The notes below the pieces were generated by a model, which saw only the letters and a program-made list of their open reading frames with translations, had not been told where the DNA came from and did not search any database. A program made the translations under genes and the position numbers. Of a stretch of DNA of 64,000 nt, positions 50,955 through 60,018 are shown one piece after another. Position 1 is the stretch's first letter. Each line of letters opens with the position of its first letter. This DNA comes from Lewinellaceae bacterium (GTDB lineage: Bacteria; Bacteroidota; Bacteroidia; Chitinophagales; Saprospiraceae): NCBI GenBank assembly GCA_020636405.1, contig JACJXW010000005.1, positions 558,001-622,000 of the forward strand. Direction: 5' to 3'.

Positions 50955-52007
50955 ATGGAACGCGAACTACTATTTGAAGAAGATGGCTATCAGATGTACA
51001 AGGAATACGCCATGGGCGAAGAGTTCTTCGAGATCATGGAGCACGTTTCCTTCGGCACCCGCCAGACGTTGTACCACCACTATTACAGCCGCGAGCATCT
51101 CAGCCATATCCCCGACCCTTATTTTTTTTCCGTGCGCTGGCAGGGTAAATTGTATGCGGCGGTCACTTTCTGCCGGCGTACCATACACAGCCAGGGACAG
51201 GAAAATCATGGCATTTACATTCGATATTTCGCCGCAGCTCCGGAGATGCAGGGGAGGGGGCTGGTCGGCCGGTTCAGTAAGCTGGTGATGGAGTGGGCTA
51301 TAGAACACGAAACCCGGCAAGCTGCCTTTTACGCGTCCATTGAGGCCAGTAACGCCCGGGTGCGAAAGGTCGTCCACTCCGTAGGTTTCCGCGAGCTGGC
51401 GACCATAAAGACCGTAGGCTTCAGCCGCTTTTTCCCGAGGAGGAATAAGCGGGTGCGGCCATTGAGCAGGGGAGAGTTTGATGCTTTTCTGCCCCGGTTG
51501 GAAAACTGCTATTCCGGCTATGCCTTCTGGATGACGGATAACTTATTCATTGATAACGATTATTTCGTGCTGGAAGAGAACGGGCGGATCATTGCGGGCG
51601 TTCAGGCACACCAAGCACACTGGTCTATCGAGCGGTTACCAGGGATAATGGGTAACCTGTTGCCTTTCCTTCCTTACGTCCCGCTGCTCAGCCGCATCTT
51701 TAACCCCAGAGCATTCCGCTTTCTCACCTTCGAGGGTTTTTTCGTTGAGCCGGGCTATGAAAATCGCGTGCAAACCTTGCTGGAAGCCCTGTTGGCCCGC
51801 TACGGGTACTACTCGGCCCTTTTCTGGTTCGATGAGCGGGACCCTCTGTACCGCCGGCTGTTGCAATACAACCGCATGGGCCTGTTGCACCACTTCGTCG
51901 GTGATTCCGATGCCCGCTTCATCATCAACCTCAAAGGCTTTTCAGATGCCGAAGCTGCCAGGCTGAAGGAAGCGCCGCTTTATATTTCGGGGCATGATAA
52001 TATTTGA
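50955..52007 (+). CDS. GNAT family acetyltransferase
   Basis: A 350-residue protein with a GNAT fold in its first half. The acetyl-CoA pyrophosphate loop is visible as EMQGRGLVGRFSKLVMEWA (about 97-115, Q-x-x-G-x-G/A), preceded by the strand GIYIRYFAAAP, and followed by the acceptor-side stretch AAFYASIEASNARVRKVVHS (about 121-140), in which Asn-A-R-V is common in GNATs. The second half (about 160-350) is longer than in simple GNATs and is rich in aromatic residues; it may be a second, degenerate GNAT domain. The acceptor is unknown. It converges on the DNA ligase gene, with a gap of six bases. Confidence 0.85.
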   Translation: MERELLFEEDGYQMYKEYAMGEEFFEIMEHVSFGTRQTLYHHYYSREHLSHIPDPYFFSVRWQGKLYAAVTFCRRTIHSQGQENHGIYIRYFAAAPEMQGRGLVGRFSKLVMEWAIEHETRQAAFYASIEASNARVRKVVHSVGFRELATIKTVGFSRFFPRRNKRVRPLSRGEFDAFLPRLENCYSGYAFWMTDNLFIDNDYFVLEENGRIIAGVQAHQAHWSIERLPGIMGNLLPFLPYVPLLSRIFNPRAFRFLTFEGFFVEPGYENRVQTLLEALLARYGYYSALFWFDERDPLYRRLLQYNRMGLLHHFVGDSDARFIINLKGFSDAEAARLKEAPLYISGHDNI

Positions 52008-52013
52008 GGGAAA

Positions 52014-53609
52014 CTACCCCTTATACACCTCCAATATTTTTTGAAGCTCTTCCAGCGTGTTGGCTTCCCGGACAGGTTTGTCCTTCCTCCAGCGGCTGAT
52101 GCGGGGAAAGCGCAGGGCTACGCCGGACTTATGGCGGGTGGAAGCGCGGATGCCTTCGAAGGCGATCTCAAAGACATAGGTGGGCTCCACACTGTGAACC
52201 GGGCCGAAGCGCTCCCGGGTATTGCGGCGCACCCAGGTGGTGATCTCCCGGAATTCCTTATCGGTTAAGCCGGAATAGGCTTTGGCGAAAGGTACGAGTG
52301 CATCGCCGTCCCAAACAGCAAAAGTGAAATCGGTAAACAGGTTGGCGCGGCGCCCGTGGCCGCGTTGGGCGTATATCATGACGGCGTCGATGGACAGCGG
52401 GTCTACTTTCCATTTCCACCAATCTCCCTTTTTTCGGCCGGCCTTGTATTCGGAATCCTTTCGTTTTAGCATCAGCCCTTCGCTGTGATGTTCCCGGGAG
52501 TTGTTTCGCTCCTCCGCCAGGACTTCCCATTGGCTGAACGGTACCGTTTTGGAGAGCAGCAGCACCCCTCCGGCAGGGTGGTTTTCCATCAGTTGTTCCA
52601 GGAGGAGGCGCCGTTCATGGAGTGGGTAGTGGCGGATGTCTTCGCCCTGCCATTCCAGCAGGTCGTAGGCCATCATAGCCACCGGCACCTTTTTCAGGAT
52701 GCTTTTGGTGACGTTCTTCCTGCCGATGCGAGTTTGGAGGTCGTTGAAAGTAAGGGGTTTGCCATCCTTGAAGGGCAGGATCTCCCCATCGATGACGGTG
52801 CCGTTGGGCAGCAACCCGGCAAGAGGGTGGTATTCCGGAAATTTATCGGTCACCAGTTCTTCGCCCCGCGACCAGACAAACAATTCATCCTTGCGGACGA
52901 TGAGCTGCCCGCGTATGCCGTCCCACTTGCGTTCGGCGAGCCATTCGCCAGGGCCGCCCAGCTCTTCAGGATCATCCTCAAGGGCATAGGCGAGGTAGAA
53001 CGGGTAGGGCTTGGAGATGTCTTCCAGAGGGTCTTTGGTCAGGATGAGGCTTTCGAAGGAAGTTTCGGCGGGATCCCAGTTGCCCATAATGCGGTGCGCC
53101 AGGATGTTTTCGTCAATACCGGTGTACTGTGACAGCGCCCGTACCATGAGCTTTTGGGAGACGCCGATCCGGAAGCCCCCCATGATCAGCTTATTAAAGA
53201 CCAGGCGCTCGGTGTAGCCCATACTGTTCCAGGCTGAAGTGATCTGCTCTTTTTTCTCCCCTTCTTCGAGTTGCCCCAGCGATTTGATGTACTCGATCCA
53301 ATAGGTGAGCGAACGAGGGTTTTCCGTTTGCTGGCGGGGCAGGGCCAGGGCGATGGCCTCGCTGAGGTCGCCTACTATGTGGTAGGACTCCTCGAAGAGC
53401 CAGAGCGGGATACCGGCCATTTCGGCAGCCCAGGTTCTCAACAGGGTAGAGTTGACCGTGCGCCGGGGGCGGCGGTGAGAGAGGATGGCTACTGTCCATA
53501 GCCGGTCTTCCGCATCGGCCTGCTCAAAATATCGGGCCAGTGCGTCGACCTTTGCGTTGGTCTTGGTCGTCTGGTCGAGTTGGGTATATAGGTCGGCGAA
53601 GTGTTTCAT
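52014..53609 (-). CDS. ATP-dependent DNA ligase
   Basis: A 531-residue ATP-dependent ligase of the bacterial type that pairs with an MBL-fold exonuclease. Residues of about 1-190 form the helical DNA-binding domain (start MKHFADLYTQLDQTTKTNAK). The adenylation domain carries Lys228 in motif I (KWDGIR), motif III as GTVIDGEI, motif IV as HSEGLMLKRKDSEY, and motif V as KGDWWKWKVDP. The OB-fold domain follows with FAKAYSGLTDKEFREITTWV. It seals nicks, probably in DNA repair with its partner; the two genes overlap by four bases (ATGA at 53606-53609). Lhr helicase and Lhr-associated phosphoesterase, which often complete such sets, are not in this window. Confidence 0.95.
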   Translation of the reverse strand: MKHFADLYTQLDQTTKTNAKVDALARYFEQADAEDRLWTVAILSHRRPRRTVNSTLLRTWAAEMAGIPLWLFEESYHIVGDLSEAIALALPRQQTENPRSLTYWIEYIKSLGQLEEGEKKEQITSAWNSMGYTERLVFNKLIMGGFRIGVSQKLMVRALSQYTGIDENILAHRIMGNWDPAETSFESLILTKDPLEDISKPYPFYLAYALEDDPEELGGPGEWLAERKWDGIRGQLIVRKDELFVWSRGEELVTDKFPEYHPLAGLLPNGTVIDGEILPFKDGKPLTFNDLQTRIGRKNVTKSILKKVPVAMMAYDLLEWQGEDIRHYPLHERRLLLEQLMENHPAGGVLLLSKTVPFSQWEVLAEERNNSREHHSEGLMLKRKDSEYKAGRKKGDWWKWKVDPLSIDAVMIYAQRGHGRRANLFTDFTFAVWDGDALVPFAKAYSGLTDKEFREITTWVRRNTRERFGPVHSVEPTYVFEIAFEGIRASTRHKSGVALRFPRISRWRKDKPVREANTLEELQKILEVYKG

Positions 53610-54622
53610 TCTTCAGTCCCCGTTTCATTGATCTCTGACAACTCCCCTTCGAATTCGGTTTGGGCTTCGTAGGCTTCCAGCCCCCGTTCTTCTCTGAGCC
53701 AGCGGGTGAAAATACTGGTGTAACCATGGGTGACGATGATGCGCTGGGCGCCGGTAGCAGTGATGGCATCGTTGAGCCCGTTCCAGTCGGCATGGTCGGA
53801 GAGTACAAAACCCCGGTCGACTGCACGGCGGCGGCGGGCGCCCCGCAGGGCCATCCAGCCGGAGGCGATGCCAATGGAAAGGGGCTTGAATTTTCGCATC
53901 CAGGGAGCGTTGAGGGCGGAAGGTGGGGCGATCACCATGCCGCCGATGTAATCTTCTTTTTTGAACTTGTTGGATACCCGTTTGGCTTTGGGCAGCCTGA
54001 CGCCTTGCCGGCGCATAACCTGATTGGTATTTTCGATGGCGCCGTGGGTGAAGATGGGGCCAATGCTTTCATCCAGCCCGCGCATCAGGCGCTGGGCTTT
54101 CCCCAGGGCATAGGCAGTGAGTATGCTTACCTTTCGGTCGGCCTTATTCTTTTGCCACCAGGCGTTGATGTCTTCAAATACCTTGGCCTGTTCCTTCCAG
54201 CGGTAGACCGGCAGGCCGAAGGTGGATTCCGTGATGAAGGTGTGGCAACGCACCGGTTCGAAAGGCTCGGAAAGGCCGTCATCCTCCAGTTTATAGTCTC
54301 CGGAAACGGCCCAAATTTCACCCTGGTGCTCAACGCGGATCTGGGCGGATCCCAGGATGTGCCCGGCAGGGTGGAAGGAAAATTTTACGCCATTGTGCGT
54401 GACCTGTTCTCCAAAACGAATGGATTGTATCTGTACGTCCCCCAGGCGGTAGCGGATGACGGGCTTGGCCGATTCGGTGCAGAGGTAGTGTTTGTGGCCC
54501 CAGCGGGAGTGGTCGGCATGGCCGTGGGTGATGAGTGCCCGTTCGACCGGCTTCCAGGGGTCGATGTACACATCGGCGGTGGGGCAATAGATACCTTTAT
54601 CGTTGAATTCAAGCAGCGCCAT
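53606..54622 (-). CDS. ligase-associated DNA exonuclease (MBL fold)
   Basis: A 338-residue metallo-beta-lactamase-fold nuclease. The start at 54622 gives MALLEFNDKGIYCPTADVYI, and the metal-binding motif is THGHADHSRWGH (about residues 32-43); later ligands appear in FHPAGHILGSAQI, SGDY and DHADWNGLNDAI, and VTHGYTSIF. It belongs to the exonuclease group that is genetically linked with ATP-dependent ligases, related to the SNM1/Artemis and CPSF branch. It precedes the ligase in an overlapping arrangement (ATGA), so their translation is coupled. Together they are thought to process and seal DNA ends; the physiological substrate is not known. Confidence 0.95.
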   Translation of the reverse strand: MALLEFNDKGIYCPTADVYIDPWKPVERALITHGHADHSRWGHKHYLCTESAKPVIRYRLGDVQIQSIRFGEQVTHNGVKFSFHPAGHILGSAQIRVEHQGEIWAVSGDYKLEDDGLSEPFEPVRCHTFITESTFGLPVYRWKEQAKVFEDINAWWQKNKADRKVSILTAYALGKAQRLMRGLDESIGPIFTHGAIENTNQVMRRQGVRLPKAKRVSNKFKKEDYIGGMVIAPPSALNAPWMRKFKPLSIGIASGWMALRGARRRRAVDRGFVLSDHADWNGLNDAITATGAQRIIVTHGYTSIFTRWLREERGLEAYEAQTEFEGELSEINETGTEE

Positions 54623-54654
54623 GGATTGGATTTTGAACAAACTCTTAACAATTA

Positions 54655-55035
54655 TCAAGGCTGTTGGTTGCGCTGCCGTTCGAGAGCGGGGCGGGCCTGG
54701 CTGGCGTCGTATATGATCCTGAGTTCCGCGATCTTCTGGCCTGCGTCCCATTCGAAGAGGTCGACGCAGTCGAAGGACACCAGGCTGCCGTCAGCGAGGG
54801 TCCATTCGTAGATGAAATGGGCAGCCGACCGGCGCCCGCCGGCCTGATGATAGATATGGAGCAGTTGAATCCTGGAATTAGCGCTGTCGGCCAGTAATTC
54901 CCGGTAAAATTCGAGGGCCGGGCGTTGTCCGTAGAGCGGTGAGTGAACAACGGCTCCAGGGGCAAACAGGCTGGCCAATTGCTGGTAATCGCCATTTTCC
55001 AGGCCGCTCAGATAAGCTTTAATTTTTTCTTCCAT
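54655..55035 (-). CDS. SnoaL/NTF2-like protein
   Basis: A 126-residue protein with the NTF2-like (SnoaL) fold and no signal peptide: EKIKAYLSGLENGDYQQLAS, LFAPGAVVHSPLYGQRPALE, and VSFDCVDLFEWDAGQKIAEL. These are typical alpha-beta-roll segments of the nuclear transport factor 2-like superfamily, where Asp or His residues in the pocket bind a small ligand. It sits between the PAS kinase (4 bases upstream) and the exonuclease (32 bases downstream) on the same strand. Its partner or substrate is unknown. Because the gaps are small, a four-gene minus-strand operon (kinase, this gene, exonuclease, ligase) is likely. Confidence 0.88.
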   Translation of the reverse strand: MEEKIKAYLSGLENGDYQQLASLFAPGAVVHSPLYGQRPALEFYRELLADSANSRIQLLHIYHQAGGRRSAAHFIYEWTLADGSLVSFDCVDLFEWDAGQKIAELRIIYDASQARPALERQRNQQP

Positions 55036-55039
55036 AGCG

Positions 55040-56947
55040 TTATTTGGGGAGGGTGAAATAAAAGGTGGAGCCTTTTTCAGGCTGGGACTCTACCCAAATT
55101 TCCCCTCCATGTTGTTCTACCACCCGTTTGCACAGCGCCAGCCCTATTCCGGAGCCGGGGTAGTGGCGCCGGCTATGGAGGCGACGGAAAAGAAGGAAAA
55201 TCTGCTGTTGGTATTCCGGCTTGATGCCGATGCCATTGTCTCGGATGGCGAAGGCCCACATGCCTTTTTTTTCGAATGCGAACAGTTCTACAAGTGGTAT
55301 TGTATCCTTGTCGCAGAACTTGATGGCATTGGAGATAAGATTTTGGAAGAGCTGGCTGATCTTGGTCCAGTTGCCCTGAATGTTAGGCATAGGAGTACAG
55401 AGGTTGATAACGGCCTGCCGTTCTGTGATCAGCCCGTCGAGGGCATTGGTGACGGCCTGTACCAGCTGCTCCAGTGGGATCTCTTCGGACTGGTGCTGGC
55501 TGTTGTTGAACCGGGAATACTCCAGGAGGTCCTCTATCAGCGTATTCATGCTGGAAGCGCTGGCAGCGATAAATTCGAGGAAGGTATTGGCGTCTTCATC
55601 CAGTTGGTTGTGGTATTTCTTGTGCAGCAACTGGGCGAAGCTATTAATGGTTCGGACGGGTTCGCGCAAATCGTGAGAGACGGTGTGGGCGAAGTTTTCC
55701 AGTTGCAGGTTGGAGTCCACATACCGCTGGAGCTTCTGGTTGTTCTGGTCCAGCTCGCGGACCTTACTCTGCAATTCCTGCTGAGCGAGTTTCAGGGCGG
55801 AGATATCCCGGACTACGACGATGGCCTCTTTCTTATCGATAGCACTGATGCGGGCTTCAAAATAGTGAATTACGCCTTCCAGGATCAAGGGGTATTCGAA
55901 CGCCTGGGTCATGCCCTTTTCGATGGCCATTTCGAGGTTGCGCATGATTGCCTTGTAGAGGTATTCAGGCAGCACCTTCCGAACCGGCTTGCCGAGGAAT
56001 TGTTCCGGCGGAGCAAACAATTTCACGTTCTCTCCCGGGGAGGCGAAATAGTCGAGGATAATCCCTTCGGAGCTTACGCGGAACTTCAGGTCCGGCAGGG
56101 CGTTGAGGATGGCCTTCTGGATGGCCTCGCTTTCCTGTAGTGCGATCTCGGCCTCTTTTCGCTGGGTGATATCGATTGAGGTTCCGATGGCCTTAACCGC
56201 TTTTCCCTCTTCATTTCGCTGTACAGCAAGCCCCCGGTCGTATATCCAGTGATAGCGGCCATCTTTGGACAGCATGCGGTAATCCAGTTCATATCGGTCT
56301 CCCAGGCGGGTTTGAGCGCGGAATTCCTCAATTAACCGGGGGATGTCTTCAGGGTGGATCAGTTTCTCAAATTTGGTGTACTGGTTGCTGAATTTGGACG
56401 GGTCATAACCCAGCTGTTTCAGGAAACGGTTGCTGTAATTGACCAGTTTGTTTTCAATGTCCCATTCCCAAATGCCCATTTTGGCCCCCTCGATGGCAAT
56501 ATTGAGCATTTGCTGGCTTTTCTGATAGGCGGCCTCCTGCTCTTTTTTTTCGGTGATGTCTTGGGTGACGGTAATGATCTCTTCCAGTTCCCCATTCGGG
56601 CCAAAGCGGAACGGCCGGGCACGGGTGAGGGCCCATGCCCAGTTCCCGTCGCTGCGGCGGATGCGGAATTCGATATCCAGTACTTCATCACTGGTATTCC
56701 TGGAGATGCGCCGGAGGTAGGAATACCCCTTGTTTTCCATATCATCAGGGTGGATAAGGCTGATGACAAGTTCGAGAGGGTTATCGGCGTTGATCAGGTC
56801 ATGCCCAAAAAAAAAGGGGCCGGAGTTGTAATACGAAAAACTTCGGCCATTAAGGTTGAAGACGTGGATGTAGTCGGGTACAGTAGAAAGGATGGCTTCC
56901 GAGATACCCTGCATTAATGCTCCGCCTTTAGGGGCCTCTGCCGCCAT
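55040..56947 (-). CDS. PAS-PAS-PAS sensor histidine kinase
   Basis: A 635-residue cytosolic kinase without membrane segments. Three PAS/PAC modules occupy about residues 15-135, 140-265 and 272-385; the second and third have the PAC endings GTSIDITQRKEAE and VVVRDISALK. A short coiled coil (about 385-415, LQSKVRELDQNNQKLQRYVD) leads to the phosphoacceptor His425 in HTVSHDLREPVRTI. The HATPase part has NLISNAIKFCDKDT (N box), DNGIGIKPEYQ (G1) and GSGIGLALCKRVVEQHGG (G2). Such hybrids resemble phytochrome-like and cyanobacterial/Bacteroidota light or redox sensors, but no cofactor site was seen. No response regulator is adjacent. Confidence 0.93.
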   Translation of the reverse strand: MAAEAPKGGALMQGISEAILSTVPDYIHVFNLNGRSFSYYNSGPFFFGHDLINADNPLELVISLIHPDDMENKGYSYLRRISRNTSDEVLDIEFRIRRSDGNWAWALTRARPFRFGPNGELEEIITVTQDITEKKEQEAAYQKSQQMLNIAIEGAKMGIWEWDIENKLVNYSNRFLKQLGYDPSKFSNQYTKFEKLIHPEDIPRLIEEFRAQTRLGDRYELDYRMLSKDGRYHWIYDRGLAVQRNEEGKAVKAIGTSIDITQRKEAEIALQESEAIQKAILNALPDLKFRVSSEGIILDYFASPGENVKLFAPPEQFLGKPVRKVLPEYLYKAIMRNLEMAIEKGMTQAFEYPLILEGVIHYFEARISAIDKKEAIVVVRDISALKLAQQELQSKVRELDQNNQKLQRYVDSNLQLENFAHTVSHDLREPVRTINSFAQLLHKKYHNQLDEDANTFLEFIAASASSMNTLIEDLLEYSRFNNSQHQSEEIPLEQLVQAVTNALDGLITERQAVINLCTPMPNIQGNWTKISQLFQNLISNAIKFCDKDTIPLVELFAFEKKGMWAFAIRDNGIGIKPEYQQQIFLLFRRLHSRRHYPGSGIGLALCKRVVEQHGGEIWVESQPEKGSTFYFTLPK

Positions 56948-57424
56948 ACCACCTGAATTTTGCTGTTATCGGTTGAAAAAGAGGAAGAGACAATTTACGA
57001 AAAAGATCGTTTGCTGGTTTTTTTGTTTTATGCGAAAATAAAGGTTTTGTGACATGGAAAACCGGCCTTGCTGTATGGACACTTGTATTGGTCAGAACCA
57101 GCGCCCACATCCACCGGGCAGACTGGCCGAAGGCCCGGCGGATGTAAAATCTGGAGGAGGAGGGGTAAGGAAGGGGACGGATGCGGTTTTTGATCTGGAG
57201 GTACCTATTCAGCGTTTCGCTTTTAGCAGTTCGCTATTCGCAGCACTAAGCTCCTAATTGCAGGAATCCAAGCTCAAGAAACCAATTCTTTGCCCTAAAT
57301 CCGGGTTTTGAGGCAGAGTTTTGTGAACGGCGAATTGCGAACGGCGAATAGCTGATAGTTACATCTGGAGATAATAAGGCGGCGTCAATGCTGCCCGGCC
57401 TTTTCAAAATCCAAGAGTCCACGC
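56948..57424. other. 477-base intergenic region
   Basis: It separates the PAS kinase from the TMEM220-like gene. A stretch at 57210-57360 is built of short inverted units (GCTATTCG at 57233-57240 and its complement at 57345-57352; several CGAACGGCGAAT-like copies). No gene is supported. Confidence 0.55.
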
Positions 57425-57784
57425 TTATCCTCCCTCTTTCGCTCCTCTCCAATGCCACCCCAGCGCCAGCCCACACAACAGCAACCCCAGGAATTCCCGT
57501 GTCAGTTCTACGTGAGGCGACTCCGCCTTCATGGAACCAGTGATCGTCGGCATGCCCATTTTAACCCAATTGATAAAATCGGGGAACAAGGTAGCCATCC
57601 AGATCAGCACGATGCCCAGTCCAAGGTAAAGGAGATAGGGGTGGTAGCGGCCGAAAGCCGCAAAGGCCGACACGACGGCCACAAAGCCGTATAGTGCCAC
57701 CCAGCCCCAGGGGTCCGGGTCGTTGAGTTGCACGGCGGCGAAGAGAGCGAAGAGCAGGGCAAGGAAGAGGTTAAAGTATTTCAT
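57425..57784 (-). CDS. transmembrane 220 family protein
   Basis: A 119-residue membrane protein with four helices. The first helix with MKYFNLFLALLFALFAAVQL followed by NDPDPWGWVALYGF is the clear signature of the transmembrane 220 family; the centre has YLLYLGLGIVLIWMATLF and the end LTREFLGLLLCGLALGWHW. The family has no assigned function and is common in Bacteroidota and animals. It stands alone between intergenic repeats and the TPR pseudogene, which is transcribed divergently. Confidence 0.88.
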   Translation of the reverse strand: MKYFNLFLALLFALFAAVQLNDPDPWGWVALYGFVAVVSAFAAFGRYHPYLLYLGLGIVLIWMATLFPDFINWVKMGMPTITGSMKAESPHVELTREFLGLLLCGLALGWHWRGAKEGG

Positions 57785-57857
57785 TATTTGCCGGGTTATA
57801 CAGGTATCGAAGATAGGGTTTTGCTGCTGATGTGTGTATCTTGTATGGCAAAAAATG

Positions 57858-58187
57858 ATGCGCCACCTTTACCCGGCCCTCTTCCTGCTGGCTTGCTTTG
57901 GGTGTCAGTCCGGAGTATCTCCTCAAAACGAAAACGATTCCTATCACCGGCGACTGCTAATGTACAAGGGACAGCTGGCGCCGGAAGAATTGCTGGATCT
58001 CGATAATTCGGATATGGAGCGGCAGCTGGATATCGTCACCCAAGGCTAGGATGTAGGCAACTGGTATTACTACAATGGACAAGAGGAAAAGGGGAGGGAG
58101 GTTTTCCAAAAGATCCTGGAAACGAATTACTGGCCGGCATTCGGGTATATCGCTGCGGAGGCGGAGCTGGCAAGGAGTGAAGAGTGA
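57858..58187 (+). pseudogene. TPR lipoprotein fragment interrupted by in-frame TAG
   Basis: The reading frame opens with a lipoprotein signal (MRHLYPALFLLACFGCQSG), reads to IVTQG, and then meets TAG at 58047-58049. After it the same frame continues for 45 codons with VGNWYYYNGQEEKGREVFQK and a TPR-like end (WPAFGYIAAEAEL), stopping at 58187. GNWYYYNG and FGYIAAEAEL match the C-terminal region of known Bacteroidota TPR lipoproteins, in which the position of the TAG usually holds a Tyr codon (TAC or TAT), a single-base change. The part before the stop is also far shorter than in those proteins, so an internal deletion is probable. It is likely decaying. Confidence 0.75.
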
Positions 58188-58364
58188 TGTGGCCTCAGCG
58201 CATACCGTGTCCGGATATGAAGTTAGGAGGGCCCGGGTGAATGAATTTTCAGTAAATTGAGCTGGACTTTTTCCAGGCTGCCAAAGTCACTATTAATCAG
58301 TAAGGGGTGGGCATAGTAGTTTTTCTCCACCCTCATTCATAAATGCAAATTACCACAAAGAACA

Positions 58365-59171
58365 ATGAAACGAACCACATACTTTCTTCTGGCGATTGGA
58401 ATTTTCGCTCTTGTTAGCTGCGGAAAGATGAATACCACAGGGCCGATTGATCAAGCCCTATTATCCCGGGAATTATATCAGCTTAAAACCTATACGTTTG
58501 ATTCGGACGAACAGGTAAATGCGACGGACCGATATCTCAAAGAAGCTTTTCTGCCGGGCCTGAAGAAATTGGGGGTTAAAAATATCGGCGTATTCAAGCC
58601 CAGGCCAACTATCGAAGACACCCTGAAAAAGACTTTAGTCTTAATTCCTTTTTCTTCCCTGGCGCAGTTTATGGCTTATGAGGAGAAACTTTCAAAGGAC
58701 GAAACATACCGGGTTGCCGGAAAGGAATACATTCAGGCTTCCCATGACGAGCCCCCTTATCGGCGTCTTGAATCAGTCTTGCTTAAAGCGTTTGAAGATA
58801 TGCCGGCCATGAAAATGCCGGAATTGGAGGGCCCAAGGCCGAACCGGGTTTATGAATTGCGGAGTTATGAATCGGCAACTGAGGCATATTTCAGAAACAA
58901 GGTAGATATGTTTAACGCGGGTGGAGAGATCACCCTTTTTGACCGCCTCGGTTTCAATGCCGTGTTTTACGGAGAGGTCATCTCCGGGCCCAAGATGCCC
59001 AACCTGATGTATATGACCACTTTTTCCGATCAGGCCAGCCGGGATGCTCATTGGGACGCATTTCGCGATGCCCCGGAATGGAAGGAGTTGAAAGCGATGC
59101 CAAAATACATGAACAACGTGTCTCACATTGATATCACCTTCCTCTATCCAACGGAATATTCGGATTATTAA
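58365..59171 (+). CDS. NIPSNAP family lipoprotein
   Basis: A 268-residue lipoprotein (signal ending ALVSCG) with two tandem NIPSNAP/ferredoxin-like domains. The first (about 35-145) starts ELYQLKTYTFDSDEQVNATD, where the Y.LKTY...E pattern is conserved, and the second (about 160-265) starts RVYELRSYESATEAYFRNKV and contains MYMTTFSDQASRDAHWDAF. NIPSNAP domains occur in dimeric alpha/beta barrel proteins related to antibiotic biosynthesis monooxygenases; in Bacteroidota they are commonly lipoproteins or exported and have no assigned reaction. It is a single gene, and a DUF4386 gene follows 130 bases later. Confidence 0.9.
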   Translation: MKRTTYFLLAIGIFALVSCGKMNTTGPIDQALLSRELYQLKTYTFDSDEQVNATDRYLKEAFLPGLKKLGVKNIGVFKPRPTIEDTLKKTLVLIPFSSLAQFMAYEEKLSKDETYRVAGKEYIQASHDEPPYRRLESVLLKAFEDMPAMKMPELEGPRPNRVYELRSYESATEAYFRNKVDMFNAGGEITLFDRLGFNAVFYGEVISGPKMPNLMYMTTFSDQASRDAHWDAFRDAPEWKELKAMPKYMNNVSHIDITFLYPTEYSDY

Positions 59172-59300
59172 TACTTCTTCGCCGGAGAGCGTTTGTTTAA
59201 AACTTTTAATAACCGAAATGGATCCATCCGCCCGATAAACCTTGGCCCGTTCCTGATCCTGTTAAAAACTTTCTATCTTACGCGGCATCAATGAAAAAAA

Positions 59301-60002
59301 ATGGACTCACTTAACAGAATGGCCAGGATCGCCGGCCTGGGGTACCTCATTATATTTGTCACCGGTTTTTTCGCCAACTTCTTTGTATTGGAGGGCCTGG
59401 TGGTGGATGGAGACGCGGCGGCCACTTTCACCAATATCGGGAGTAACCTCATGCAGTTTCGCTGGGGCATCTTTAGCTTTCTGATTATGGTCATAGCGGA
59501 CGTGTTGCTGGCCTGGCCGCTTTACCTTTTACTAAAACCGGTAAATCAAGACCTTTCTCTTTTATCCGCCTGGCTCCGCCTGGTGAACGGCGCCATTTTC
59601 GCAGTGGCGCTGGTAAACCTATTTGGCGTGCTTCTGCTGTTTGGCGGAGATCCGTACCTGGCAGGGTTTGAACCTCCGGAATCATATGCACGCATCCAGT
59701 TCCTGCTCGATGCTTTCAACTATACCTGGCTCATCGGGCTGGTCTTCTTTGGGCTGCACCTTTTGGTTTTGGGGCGCCTGGTGTTCAGGTCCGGGTACAT
59801 CCCGAAGCTATTGGGGATGCTGCTGCAACTGGCGGCTTTGGGCTATTTTATCGACAGCTTTGCGCATTTTCTATTGCCCAACTACACCGACTATCAGTCA
59901 GTATTTGAAATGATCGTGGTAATACCAGGTATTATCGGAGAGTTCTCCTTTACGGTATGGCTGTTGGTGAAAGGGGTGAAGCAGCAGGTTGGTAATGTAT
60001 GA
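59301..60002 (+). CDS. DUF4386 membrane protein
   Basis: A 233-residue integral membrane protein with six helices. The start MDSLNRMARIAGLGYLIIFV and the following GFFANFFVLEGLVVDGDAAA, together with LMQFRWGIFSFLIMVIADVL and YLLLKPVNQDLSLLSAWLRL, are characteristic of the DUF4386 family. The second half has ALVNLFGVLLLFGGDPY and YIPKLLGMLLQLAALGYF. Family members are found across bacteria with no known function. It converges with the VOC gene, 16 bases apart, with no terminator visible in the gap. Confidence 0.92.
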   Translation: MDSLNRMARIAGLGYLIIFVTGFFANFFVLEGLVVDGDAAATFTNIGSNLMQFRWGIFSFLIMVIADVLLAWPLYLLLKPVNQDLSLLSAWLRLVNGAIFAVALVNLFGVLLLFGGDPYLAGFEPPESYARIQFLLDAFNYTWLIGLVFFGLHLLVLGRLVFRSGYIPKLLGMLLQLAALGYFIDSFAHFLLPNYTDYQSVFEMIVVIPGIIGEFSFTVWLLVKGVKQQVGNV

Positions 60003-60018
60003 ATTGATCGAGCCAACA

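Noticed and set aside
57858..58046. Short lipoprotein gene ending at the TAG
   Set aside because: The same frame continues with conserved TPR residues, so an interrupted gene explains the data better.
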